From Plasmodiophora brassicae (taxonomy: Eukaryota > Endomyxa: Phytomyxea > Phytomyxea > Plasmodiophorida), in contig CP145411.1 of assembly GCA_036867785.1 (NCBI GenBank), positions 434,001-498,000 of the forward strand: DNA of 64,000 nt. The letters run 5' to 3'. The position numbers and the translations under genes were made by a program. Of the stretch, positions 54,555 through 64,000 are shown piece by piece (within the stretch, counting starts at the first letter, position 1; each line of letters opens with the position of its first letter). Under the pieces are notes generated by a model. The model was given only the letters and a program-made list of their open reading frames with translations. It searched no databases and had not been told where the DNA came from.

Positions 54555-55216
54555 GACCGACTACACAATGACACCCCAGAGTCAGCCCTGCGGACCAAGG
54601 AGCCCTCGTCCAACAAAAAACAACAACATAAAACGTCAAGCAATCGCTGCAATCCTCGTAAAACGTTGGTATCGAAAAAACAGCCATTCTCCACGGAGTC
54701 CGAGTCAAGGATGACTGTCAGTCCGAGTCAAGAGCGACTCGCGTCCGAGTCAAGCTCTGACTGGGCGAGTCGGTCCACTCACCGCGTGGCTGCCCCAAAC
54801 AAACAAACCCAACCGGAAATGCCACGGGTACTTAGCCATTGGACCCGGAAATGCCACGGGTACTTAGACATTGGTTTGTGCGCTTCACGGACAAACAAAT
54901 TTAGCCGACGACAAACCCAACCGTAAATGCCACGGGTACTTAGCGGAAATGCCGTAAATGCCACGGGTACTTACCGGAAATGCCGTAAATGCCACGGGTA
55001 CTAATTAGCCAATGGTTTGTGCGCTTCACGGACAAGCACAATAGCAGACGACAAACCCAACCGGCCATTGGACCGGAAATGCCACGGGTACTTAACCATT
55101 GGTTTGTGCGCTTCACGGACAAGCACATCAACGAAACCCAACCGGAATGCCACTGGCCACTGGACCGTCCGACTCAGTGCGCTTCACGGACAAACACGGT
55201 CATGTGAGTATCACAC
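54555..55216. other. Repeat-rich gap of 660 bp
   Basis: No gene. It holds degenerate GAGTC repeats at 54704-54780, a minisatellite at 54818-55160 and a hairpin at 55196-55228. Confidence 0.6.
54818..55160. repeat. Compound minisatellite
   Basis: About seven copies of AAATGCCACGGGTACTTA interleaved with four copies of CATTGGTTTGTGCGCTTCAC plus GGACAA. Unit order is irregular, as expected from repeated unequal exchange. Confidence 0.9.
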
Positions 55217-55228
55217 TCACATGACCGT
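55196..55228. repeat. 14-bp inverted repeat at the 3' end of the MULE-like gene
   Basis: Arms ACGGTCATGTGAGT and complement, loop ATCAC. It overlaps the stop region of the minus-strand gene ending at 55217, so it might act as a 3'-end structure or as the inner edge of the element. Confidence 0.88.
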
Positions 55229-58200
55229 TGAAATGCGCCGGCACCACGTTGTTGAAACAGGGCCACAGAGATGCATACTCCTAAGTCCTTCATCGGTAAC
55301 GATGGCCACCGTGAAGTGGGTGCGTGAGGAGTTGTGAAACATTATAGCTGCCAGTTCGTACAACTCGCGCTTCAGCTTGATATCCATCCCGATTGACTCC
55401 ACTGACCGAGTGGTCATCGGATGGTCCTCCCAGTACGGGACATTTAGAACCAATATCTTCGGACGGGTCACAACGTCTCGCTCGAGGATTGTCAGCGTTC
55501 CAGCGCATCTGAACCATCCATCCGCTGGCCTGAACATGGATTCGTCGTAGAGTAATTCCATATCAGTGCCGTCATCGGGGACAGCATTGCATCGCCTCTC
55601 TGTTGGACGGGACGATATGAAGCGCTCGATGATACGCTGAGCAATAGCTGGAACGCCGCCTCCTGCCGAAGTTTCGACGACAATCGCCCGGTGGGTTTTT
55701 CTCAGCTGGGATTGCGGTTGCGGGCAAGTGCTCTTCTGACATGAGGTTTCATCGACTGTCTTGAAATCGAACAAGTCCGGCTCGACGGCGTACAACGCAG
55801 AATGCAGGTCTCCATAGAAGTCCCATGTACGTTGAGAACCGTCGACAGGTCGCTTCATTCGCTGAGTTGCCCATATATATCGAGCTTCTTCATGCTGCCC
55901 AGCATGAAGAAGTCTTAGCACCCTAAGAAGGCATTCGTGCTCCTTTCCGATATCAAACTTGCGATATTGCTGCACAGACCAATATTAGATTCTTCAGATC
56001 GGAAAAAACAAGGCAGTGCTCAACCCATAAAAAGTACACGGCCATAAGAGCACTGTCCATTGGGCATGTATTGGTCGCTTGAAATGACCTAGCACAAAAA
56101 GCGTCAACTGCCTCGTTAGGTGCTACCTTACATTAACAAGTACCGGTAGGTGAACGACCATGGTATACCGACTCGTTGGAGCTCGGTGGATAAATCATAC
56201 ACGGCGCTATTGGTGTTGTCGGCCTGTAACGACTCATCTGGTGCCCGTTGAGAAGCCAAGTGACCATCAGCACCAGGGACCCTTCCTTGAGCACTCTGTC
56301 TTTGCTTCGCGTGAGGAGGTTCGTGTCTCGTCGAAGGAGATTCCGAGGCATGGGGTTCCGCCCTGCCATCACGGGTTTCGACAGCGCTTCCGCTTTCAAC
56401 CTTGTCGACCAGCGCGTAAAACGCGTACATTATCGGTCTATTTGGCGCCTCATCACGAGATACCCTTCTGAGTTTTGGGGACTGGAGACCATCATACAAA
56501 ATCCTTAGCCCTCCTGGCAGGTATACCATGCCAGAGAAGTGAGTGGCGTTGGAATTCGTGAAGAGCAAGCCGCACAGCTCGTATCTGAGTCCGCCGAACC
56601 TCAAAGTTTCAGAAGCCGAACGTACCAGAAGGTCCGAGGTGTCGATTCGGAGAATGGAAGGAGCTCTGAAGACATTCCACTGCTTATGGATGCGATCGCT
56701 GTCACATTTGTACATTATCGTGCCGTGCGGCCGGAGCCACGTCCTCGAACCACAATGCGGAACTGTTTGCCGTTACATGATCAGGTGATGCCAGGGCTCC
56801 GCATTTGCCCACACGTACTCCTGTAACCATGTCTAGCACAGTGTCGTTGATTCCTTGACAGTTAGGAGGCAGAGCGATACGGTCGAGCAAGTCGGACTCA
56901 ACTGTTTGGACGCTTTGTGGGCAATAGTCTGACGAACACGATGTGTCGACGACGTACTGGAAAGCGAATAAATCGCTCAAATAGTTGAGAAATCGTTCGG
57001 CCGGATCCCCTGACAAGTCGATCTGGTGTCCCTCCCCATCAGCAGGTCCGTTCAACTTGGCTGTCCACCACAAGTAGCGCGCCTCGCCATACTTCTCCTT
57101 CCGTACGCAGTCAAGTACTTCGTGCAGGATCGGATCGTCAGGAATGCTCAGAGCATTGTACTTGTACCACAAGTACACCATCATTAGAGGCGTATCGAGG
57201 TGTTGGTATAAGTCACGTCCCCGTAAGTGAAGCTCCAAGGTATCCCGAATGTGGCCCAGTTGACGTCAGTTCCCACTGGTGTGAGCCTGTCTTCGCAGCG
57301 ACTACCTCTTATCTTCTTGATGACGCGTTCTGTCGCAGCTTCCTGTTGCCGTCGTTTCCTCTTGGTCGCGGACCGGATCCTTGGAATTGTGTCTGGCGGT
57401 CTGCCATCGTTGCGAGCCTTGCGTGGCTTGTACTTGTCGCGAATGCCCACGAGTGCGTTGTTGTATGCAGCCTCTATCTCTTTCACGAATCGGTGAGTGT
57501 GACCAATTGTCTGACCGATTGTCATTTTCAGTGATGGTGCGCTGCGTTCCCAGGAACCACCAACGCTCTCCTGGGCGTTCGTGTCCCGGGACATGAATGC
57601 CATTTCGCTGGAGCCCAGAGCAGGAAAAATGTGCTTTCCACGACTCTCGTGCAGATGCCAATCCAGCCATGCTTTGAGCTTCGGATACTTACGAACGATC
57701 CCTTCAACACGATCTGCAAAGGATTCAGGATCAGTCTGCTTCAGCAACGACACCAGATTCTTGTAGCAAGCTTTCTGTTCAGAGCTGGGTACGAGCGCGT
57801 GATTGTTTGTGACCCTGGACAGGGTCCGTTTGAAATGAACTTCACAAAAACGGTAGTACCGCTCCATGTGAACATCGACGTCATCAGGAATCGAGCAGTA
57901 TTCCCGTAAGGCGGTTTCGAAGCCTGCCCGTTCAGCGTCCGAGAAATCGCAAGTGTTGCCGGGGAAAGTGTCCCCCCACTCATCCAGGTTACGGGGCATT
58001 TGCATCGACTGGAACAACGAATCGAAATGGAATGCATAATGGTCGGCACTTTTTCCATAGAGCAGGCTTATTAGGACAGGAATATTCCTTTGGAGTAAAG
58101 GACAATGACCTGTCGTCATTGTTATCGTCGCATTCCTGTAGGCATCTCTGCTGGCACCGATGATGTGCAGCTTTTCGATCGAGTCGCTTTGAAGTGCCGA

Positions 58201-59264
58201 TTCCCTGGCTTTAAGCCTTTCCCTCATAAAGTTGGTTTGAATCACGAAGCCCAGCACACTGATAAAGGGGAAAATCCGCTCTACACAATCCCGCTCATAC
58301 GTGTAGAGACCGGCCATGGACGAGTCGGGCCTCTCGACAATCTTCGATCGGTAGTATTTCACGCGATCAATGTTTGCAAGCGCACTGTGTAGTTGGCCAA
58401 GAGCAGGCCTGGTTTGGGCACCCACAAGTAGCTGCTTCGGCGTCAGCTCCGGCGCGAACTTGACCATCTGCTTAAACGCGGCATATGCTTCCGCCGAGGG
58501 CCGGGCCTGATGGGGGGTGGCCTCGGATGTCGGTGAACACCGTTGTTGGAGACGATAACTACGGTGGTAGACTGCCTATCGTGCTCCTCAATGGTGATCG
58601 TAGCCTCGCATGACAAGTGCAGCAGCGGTTCCTGGTGCTGCACGCATAGTGCTGCAGATTTCATCGGCAGGCAGTGTTTGCTGCGATTGCGCCTGGGAAC
58701 CTTCGGGCGCTCGACGTACCCACAATGCTCACGTGGGCAGACGTACACGCCGAGGCAGGATTTTACATGCCTTTTGCGGGCGGTTTTGTTCCCACTCGAG
58801 GTACTATACGTTACGCCTGCCCACCCGATTTGTCGATACAGCAATACATCTTTTCTGTTTGTCACCTCGGCCCTGTAACAAACGTTGCCGTTGGGGTATT
58901 CGCGCGAGCTGTCGATTTCTGGAGTCGGCCTGTTCGCGTTGGCCATGTTGTCGTCGTCATCTTCGTCAAGGTGTCGTTGCGCAGAGATATCGTGGGACTG
59001 GCCTTTGCGGATCGCCTGGTCCAAGAGTGGTCCGGGGACGTCAGCCTCAAACGTGCCTCCATGGGCGTCGTAACTGGCGACTCTGTCCTCTTCCAATGAG
59101 CAAACTGCCCCAGAGTCATGACGCGTCGTATCACGGTGTTGTGTTGCAGTCGGCTGTCTGTCGATGCCCAACGCTGCCAGGACAGCACCCGTATCTACAT
59201 CGTCAGTCGCTAGCTGCAACAACAGCTTCAGGCCGTTCACTAGCAGCTTGTCCAGCTGCGCCAT
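55217..59264 (-). pseudogene. MULE-like transposase with WRKY-GCM1-type zinc cluster and two tandem cysteine-protease-like modules
   Basis: Read in order on the minus strand. (1) 59264-58500: zinc cluster with CLGVYVCPREHCGYVERPK, SAALCVQHQEPLLHLSC and NNGVHRHPRPP, the C-C-H-x-H pattern of WRKY-GCM1 domains. (2) 58467-57184: transposase core with GHCPLLQRNIPVLISLLYGK, CDFSDAERAGFETAL, FCEVHFKRTLSRV, WLDWHLHESRGKHIFP and DTNAQESVGG, characteristic of Mutator-like elements. (3) 57238-56128: module with GIPWSFTYGD, LWYKYNALS, EARYLWWTAKLNGP and a THFSGMVYLPGGLRILYDG histidine box. (4) 56190-55217: second copy of that module with GIPWSFTY, EARYIWATQRMKRPVDG and THFTVAIVTDEGLRSM. The modules resemble USP/papain-fold peptidases. 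At least two frame changes (near 58520 and 57195) and a third near 56710 are not clearly introns, so the gene is probably decayed. Confidence 0.6.
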
Positions 59265-59460
59265 CGAGGCCAAAATACCAAGCTCCAGGTGCAACTGCAC
59301 GAACCAGGTATGAACTCCTTCAACTCTTAGCACTCTCAACCTGCACTCTCAACCTGTGTGATTCCTCTTGTGATATTTCCAGCCGTCTGGCCCATGACAT
59401 TGAGTAATTTAGTAAGATGACCATAGCTGCTATCTAAATGTCTGCACAAAGCCAACCGTA

Positions 59461-59535
59461 CAACAATGTATCAACAGCTGTGCGTGTTGAGAACCACCCG
59501 ACAAGCAGACAAGTTTTGGACAATGCTGGACTGGT
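59461..59535 (+). repeat. 75-bp inverted copy of 60176-60250
   Basis: Begins CAACAATGTATCAACAGCTG and ends ATGCTGGACTGG, the reverse complement of the downstream segment, so the two arms face each other 640 bp apart. It is fused to the GGTTT microsatellite on its right. Confidence 0.9.
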
Positions 59536-59915
59536 TTGGTTTGGTTTTGGTTTGGTTTGGTTTTGGTTTGGTTTTATTTGTTTTTCGCGCTTTTTCTTTT
59601 CACGCAGGCGCCTCGGTCTCGAGTCCGAGGATCGAAGGATCAGCAGCAGAACGCCAACATCCCCCGGCCTGGCAGTGCCGGCCCGTCACCTTTGTACTGG
59701 GTTCATCGCGCCTTGGACGATATCGGAACGGGACGTGATTCGCTCGGACTTGTCGACTGCACTCTTGTCGGACCTCTTTCGCCATACCGCCTATGCCGGG
59801 GAGCCGACATACACTTGTTACGGGCCGTTCCTTTACCTCCCAGACGCTCAAGCGAGACCCCTAATTGCTCTGGCACTTTGGGCTGCCTGATCAGTAAACA
59901 CCCCTTCAACATTTA

Positions 59916-60043
59916 CGGCTGTTGGTCACCGGGACTTTTTTGGGGGAGTTCGTGCCTCGAACTGGGGACCTTGCGGTCCCGCGACTGCTTGCTGACCTGT
60001 TGCTAGTACTCCTGACCAGCTAGGCCACTGGGGCAGCGCCCCC
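59916..60043 (-). mobile_element. tRNA-derived SINE, copy 1
   Basis: Shares 128 bp with the copy at 63873-64000 in opposite orientation. Read on the minus strand it has an RNA polymerase III A box TGGCCTAGCTGG and a B box AGTTCGAGGC 52 nt further on, tRNA-like spacing. It interrupts the minus-strand zinc-finger/MULE gene right after the codons for TTGHNE, whose continuation is seen in the copy at 63.7 kb. Confidence 0.75.
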
Positions 60044-60046
60044 TCA

Positions 60047-60529
60047 TTATGGCCGGTGGTATCTGGCATGTCTCTGCTCGGGAAAGCCAGGGACCATTGA
60101 TCTGGCCGGTTGAAATAATAATCCTCGAGATAACTCAGAGCCTGCGGTTCTCGTCCAGACCAGAACTTCCGGAACCAGTCCAGCATTGTCCAAAACTTGT
60201 CTGCTTGTCGGGTGGTTCTCAACACGCACAGCTGTTGATACATTGTTGTAAACGTGATGTTTCAGTCGAGAAAAATCGACGATGCCATCAACGTCACAGA
60301 AGGGGCACGTAAAAGGAGATTTGCATGGTTCACTGGCTTGAGTGGGAGAACTCCTGTCTCCTGGATCGCGATGAGCACGGTCCAGGTGCCGGCACAGGCT
60401 ATCCATGTCTTTCAGCTGGCTGGGACATTGCTGGCACGGCACCGGGCGAGCGTCGGTGTGCGTCTTCACGTGGCGCGTCAACTTCTTCTCTGAGAAGGTT
60501 TTCGAGCACATGCTGCATGTCAATGCCAT
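60047..60529 (-). pseudogene. C2H2 zinc-finger protein joined to MULE-type transposase C-terminal region (interrupted)
   Basis: From the ATG at 60529, three C2H2-like fingers: CSMCSKTFSEKKLTRHVKTH, CQQCPSQLKDMDSLCRHLDR and CPFCDVDGIVDFSRLKHH. A 22-nt GT-AG intron just before 60230 joins this to LCVLRTTRQADKFWTMLDWF, then SGREPQALSYLEDYYFNRPD and PDTTGHNE, the segment preceding the end of the catalytic domain in Mutator-like transposases. The coding region then runs into the SINE at 60043. The DDE core expected between fingers and tail is missing, so this is a deletion derivative. Confidence 0.6.
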
Positions 60530-60613
60530 GCTAGCAACCAAGTTCGACGCGAAACAAAGTTCGACGCGAAATACCTACATAGTCGGGTAGGCCGCGTCTC
60601 GGAGCGGTAACCC

Positions 60614-60944
60614 CGAGAGACATCGCGAGAAATAATGGGACGCCGGCGACGGCCAGGCACAACAGCGTCCCGGACAACGGGCCCGACTTCCTGAACCACA
60701 AGGTCCAGCTGTTCGCCGTCCTCGCGCTGGTGACGTTGCAGGAGGCTTCCAAGCAAGGCGCCGTCATTGAATGGATTCACCGCGGCAAGACGTCTTCGAT
60801 CCTGCCGATGCTGGCGGACGCGCTCGGGTACGCGGCGTCGGACGGCCTGGTTGTTAGCCTGGCCATGGCGATCCCCCAGGTGATCTCCTCGCCGCTGCCC
60901 GCATCGTCTGCCGCCACGTACGTGACGCCGACGGATTCGGTCAA
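60614..60944 (+). pseudogene. Inverted copy of part of the chimeric membrane-protein gene
   Basis: Reverse-complement match to about 38680-39001, including the TSARHNSVPDNGPDF junction of the Gag/membrane-protein fusion. It therefore derives from the fused copy, not from the parent. It ends at the codon region for TPTDSV and is joined directly to the RT-tail-like sequence at 60945. Confidence 0.85.
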
Positions 60945-61395
60945 GGCGGCCAACATTGGCATCAAGTGCTGCGCGGGCGGCGCCCAGATGCCGGCGTTCG
61001 ACGTGACCATTACAAGCCTGCTGCAATCATCAACACTGCCATCTGCAGCGGCAACCGACCTCTTCATGGCCCGGCAAGACCACCACGTCGAGCTGCGGAA
61101 GTTTGCTGACGCGTGCCGCGCGGCTCACATCGACTTCAGGCCTTTGACATTCAAGTCGACGGGCGGCGCCATGCCGACCGAGCAGTCGACCCTGGAAATT
61201 TGGTGCAACACCTCGGCTCTCCGAACGGGCCGTTACCGCCACGCTCCCGACCCGCTTGCACACGCACAATGCCGACGCAACGTCGAACAGCCTGGGTTTC
61301 CCGGCGTCGAGCTTCGTTCTTTGTTCATACGCCATCGACAATTCTCAGAAAATAATGTAACAATGTATGTAGTCCTGGTTTCTGGTGGACGTGGA
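60945..61395 (+). pseudogene. RT-tail-like fragment, copy 2 (open frame)
   Basis: Same segment as 40545-40990, but the T missing there is present, so the frame from 60730 runs unbroken through membrane-protein residues, this fragment and the first exon of RING copy 2 up to 61761. It is probably a fortuitous open frame made by junctions, not a functional protein. Confidence 0.4.
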
Positions 61396-61500
61396 GCAGG
61401 CATCTGGCCGAGCCGCGTCTCGCCCGCCCGCCCTGGATGGTTCGGCAAAAAAGCGGCTCTCACCCTGCGCCGACGGACTTGCCACCCGTTCTCGCCCACA

Positions 61501-62274
61501 ATGGCATTTGCTAGACCATTCGATGTTCGGCCGCGACTCAGTGCAATCATCGGATACCGCAGACAGCCTCGACGTATGGCTCAGGCTCAATCCAGGCGCT
61601 TCAACGGCCATCCGCTGCGCGCCCTCATCCGCATCTACCGGCGGTATTTGAACGCGCTCGGCACATCGGAGGAGAGGGGGCGCAATCTGCTCGAAGCTGC
61701 GGCTGTCGCCATGGACAACGTCACGGCGGCCGAGCTAGAAGAGTGGTTCGCAGGTCCGTAATTACAAGTCTATCATCAGCTGTTGATACCATCGTTAAAG
61801 TATTCATTCTTGCGCTCGTAGTCTGGCAAGACTTGGGCACCCCGCCCAGGACCCGCGGCCCTAGTCCCGCTAGCTCGGAGTCGAACCACATAGGACTCGG
61901 CCGATGGGCGTTGCCGCCTGCCGATATGATTACTCAAGTGTACGATTCCCATCTGAGCTCAATCGGCATAGTGCTGATTTGCTTCCAGCTGTGCCATTTG
62001 CCTGCACGACTTCGCCGACGCCGTATCGCAGGCAGTCGATGTACCCGCATTCGACAATGACGGCAAGGTGCCCGAAGTCGCTACCATCCGTTCTTTGCCT
62101 TGCGGGCACATATTCCACGACAACTGCATCCGTGAGGTGTGCATTGCTTTCATTTGAAATGTGATTTACTATTCATATGACTTGCAGTGGTTCAATACGG
62201 ACCACCACATTTGCCCATACTGTCGCCAGCAAGTCCCTAGAAGACAGTTAGGATCCCAGAATCCAAGCACGTGA
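61501..62274 (+). CDS. RING-H2 E3 ubiquitin ligase, copy 2
   Basis: Exons 61501-61753, 61780-61939, 61989-62136 and 62188-62274, identical in layout to copy 1 at 42487-43260, encode 215 residues. All RING ligands (CAIC, CGHIFHDNCI, CPYC) and all four splice-site pairs are preserved. Changes are concentrated in the helix around residues 55-80 (for example RGRNLLEAAAVAMDNV versus MGRFLLEAAVIAMDDV), which suggests mild divergence with a kept frame. The duplication includes 3' flank up to 62490. Confidence 0.72.
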
Positions 62275-62492
62275 GCAACTACGGCGACAGATTAACAAAC
62301 ACAAGAAATCGCATTCGTGTTCACGACCCATACCGAGCAGAACATGTTTACATGTATGGCCTCGCAAGTAATACGGGCAGGTACAAGACCAACAATGCGA
62401 GCGTGAGCAGATTTCCCATACTCTGCATGGCCTGCCGGCAGTGACCTATAGAGAGTTAGCAATGAACATTGATCCAGCGAAGCAGCGATGTA

Positions 62493-63299
62493 CAGTGTTT
62501 ACCGTAATTAGTCTGTATGCGCGATTAGTGTTAGTTCATAACTAGTCGTTCGGGGCTCGCTGCGCTTCGCCCGCTCCCTCCTAGGTGCAACCCCCTCCAC
62601 CAACCCCGTTGAGCGCAACCCCTTGCAGGTTACGTGCCCGATGACGCCACTCGGTTTAGTGGTGTGGATTAGTGTGATACACGCTATTCAGGGTTGGCTG
62701 CTCTTGCCACACGTCAGTATATATAGTACAACGTTGGTAAATACATGCGAAGTGTACCATGAAATTGAGATCTCGTTATGTACCTTAACATGTATGGACC
62801 GACTCCGCCTTCAAAATGGTTGCAAAGTTTGCAACAATCGCCTGTAGTTCAGGCGATAACTGTTGGATGCGCCATTCGCCAGTGACATCCTTAGACAAAC
62901 CGCGGCACTGTCGCTGCTGCTGGTGCAGCTTCGAGCGAGCAAACGATGCAGCAATATTACGTGACGCGGAAAAAGACCGACTGCGCTTGCGACGATGATT
63001 ATGCAGGTGGTGCCATCGTTGTATCTCACCTGAACTGAATGCAATCAATTCCGGGTCCCGGCGGCCTTAGCGGTCAGCACCTGCGGCATCCATGGGGACT
63101 GACTAGGTAGCACTGCGGCGCTGCGTATGCCTATACACACTAAATAAGTGTGAAAATAAATAGTGTGTATCACAGTATTCATGCCAGCACCTATATAGTG
63201 TTAATTCCCATTTAGTGTTATACACACTAATCAAGGGTTGGGCCTCGAAATCTGCTAACACCTAATTAGTCTGATACAGACTAATTACGGTAAACACTG
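62493..63299. mobile_element. Tc1/mariner-like non-autonomous element (MITE), 807 bp
   Basis: Terminal inverted repeats CAGTGTTTACCGTAATTAGT and complement, flanked by TA on both sides (62491-62492 and 63300-63301). The paralogous locus has a single TA at 43477-43478 in otherwise matching sequence, so this is a filled site. The interior is AT-rich near the right end, with several TAGTGT/ACACTA repeats, and has one 87-codon minus frame (63048-62785) without a transposase signature. Confidence 0.92.
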
Positions 63300-63301
63300 T
63301 A

Positions 63302-63869
63302 GTATGTACGTCTTCTGTTTCGTCATTGACTTGAACAAAATCGCGGTCGATACCAGGACAGGCAGGCACGCTATTCTCGTCGAAGTGTTCCAAACAGTGA
63401 ACCACATATGATGTTTCACTGGTTCGGGAAGGCACGACAAACGTCCTTCTTTCCGCGCCTATTGCTTCTGTAACAGATTCAGGACGAAGCTGCAACATTT
63501 TCTTGCAACTTCGTCGAAATGACGCATCAACGCTCTGTGCACCGAGGCAATACTTCAACCTGCACAATCAACCAGCAACCTATCCAATACTAATGGTGTG
63601 AAACATCACCTCAATATCTTTGCATATACGTCATTTTCATACTCGAGCAAGATGTCGATCAACTTCGGTACCGACGTGCCGACTCTGCCGGCAAAGTAAA
63701 CATACTTTAAAACATTATGCATCGCCTCATTATGGCCGGTGGTATCTGGCATGTCTCTGCTCCGGAAAGCCAGGGACCATTGATCTGGCCGGTTGAAATA
63801 ATAATCCTCGAGATAACTCAGAGCCTGCGGTTCTCGTCCAGACCAGAACTTCCGGAACCAGTCCAGCAT
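63302..63869 (-). pseudogene. MULE-type transposase C-terminal fragment, copy 2
   Basis: Collinear continuation of the sequence broken in the other copies. Frame 63869-63606 reads LDWFRKFWSGREPQALSYLE to TTGHNEAMHNVLKYVYFAGR and VPKLIDILLEYENDVYAKIL; frame 63567-63302 reads CRLKYCLGAQSVDASFRRSC to FVVPSRTSETSYVVHCLEHF. A SINE follows directly upstream (63873). No SWIM Cys-His cluster remains. Confidence 0.6.
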
Positions 63870-63872
63870 TCA

Positions 63873-64000
63873 TTGGGCGCTGCCCCAGTGGCCTAGCTGG
63901 TCAGGAGTACTAGCAACAGGTCAGCAAGCAGTCGCGGGACCGCAAGGTCCCCAGTTCGAGGCACGAACTCCCCCAAAAAAGTCCCGGTGACCAACAGCCG
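63873..64000 (+). mobile_element. tRNA-derived SINE, copy 2 (runs off the right edge)
   Basis: A box TGGCCTAGCTGG at 63889-63900 and B box AGTTCGAGGC at 63952-63961 followed by CACGAAC. The 5' end begins near GGGCGCTGCCCCAG. It is inserted after CCAGCATT in the MULE fragment; CATT is repeated at the junction, a possible short target duplication. The tail is outside the window. Confidence 0.75.

Larger units (their letters stand above)
59265..60043. other. Transposon-debris gap
   Basis: Contains an inverted copy (59461-59535) of the exon junction region of the zinc-finger gene at 60176-60250, a GGTTT/GGTTTT microsatellite (59535-59585), an unassigned open stretch on the + strand (59590-59890) and the SINE at 59916-60043. 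Confidence 0.5.

Noticed and set aside
54818-55160. Terminal repeat array of a transposon
   Set aside because: Unit order is irregular and no inverted partner occurs at the other side of the MULE-like gene; a compound minisatellite is the simpler reading.
60730-61761. 343-codon + frame as a genuine fusion protein
   Set aside because: It crosses two rearrangement junctions and ends in the first exon of the RING gene, ignoring its splice donor. More likely chance openness in GC-rich DNA.
63873-64000. Functional tRNA gene
   Set aside because: A and B boxes are present, but no acceptor stem closes, the anticodon arm does not fold, and an identical copy lies inside another transposon fragment; a SINE fits better.

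Overview
Kind of organism. This is nuclear DNA of a GC-rich eukaryote with compact genes. Almost every gene is split by short GT-AG introns, mostly 44-64 nt with a second class of about 22-36 nt, often with CTGAC- or CTAAC-like branch points. Intergenic gaps in the left half are often only tens to hundreds of bases. The genes are universal eukaryotic ones: an eIF2-alpha-kinase-type kinase, Rpn12, Uso1/p115, TAF1, Dbp10/DDX54, ribophorin II and alpha-tubulin. A MORN5-like gene and the tubulin suggest a cell with a flagellated stage. A plasmodiophorid-like or chytrid-like protist would fit, but nothing here fixes the lineage.

Layout. 1-35.5 kb is gene-dense: kinase (cut by the left edge), a CH-domain/coiled-coil protein divergent from a second coiled-coil protein, a small membrane protein, a secreted polyQ/Asn-rich protein, a Mut-7/Nibbler-type exonuclease, a DUF4604 protein, Rpn12, Uso1, an LRR protein, TAF1, MORN5, alpha-tubulin, a small secreted protein, a DEK-C-like protein, Dbp10 and ribophorin II. 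Ribophorin II has two splice-compatible copies of its last exon. 35.9-39.4 kb is a roughly 1.06 kb segmental duplication carrying a multipass membrane protein gene. Its second copy has become an in-frame fusion with a copia-Gag-like exon.

39.4-64 kb is dominated by mobile DNA. A hAT element (1,374 bp) has a precise empty site in the paralogous locus at 61.4 kb. A Ty3/gypsy chromodomain LTR retrotransposon (46,093-51,428, identical-looking 197-bp LTRs, AACAG target duplication) sits inside the ORF of a transposon-type zinc-ribbon plus 3'-5' exonuclease gene. Next comes a decayed MULE-like transposase with two tandem cysteine-protease-like modules. Then follow MULE fragments, a tRNA-derived SINE in two copies, and a second copy of a RING-H2 ligase locus (61.5-62.3 kb versus 42.5-43.3 kb) that carries a TA-flanked Tc1/mariner-like MITE.

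How it fits together. The left half is housekeeping: translation control, secretion and N-glycosylation, transcription initiation, ribosome assembly, proteolysis and cilium. The right half is a transposon nest where duplicated segments record insertions through empty/filled site pairs and supply material for new gene fusions. All exon structures were read by eye from frame continuity and splice-site phase; no transcript evidence was available.
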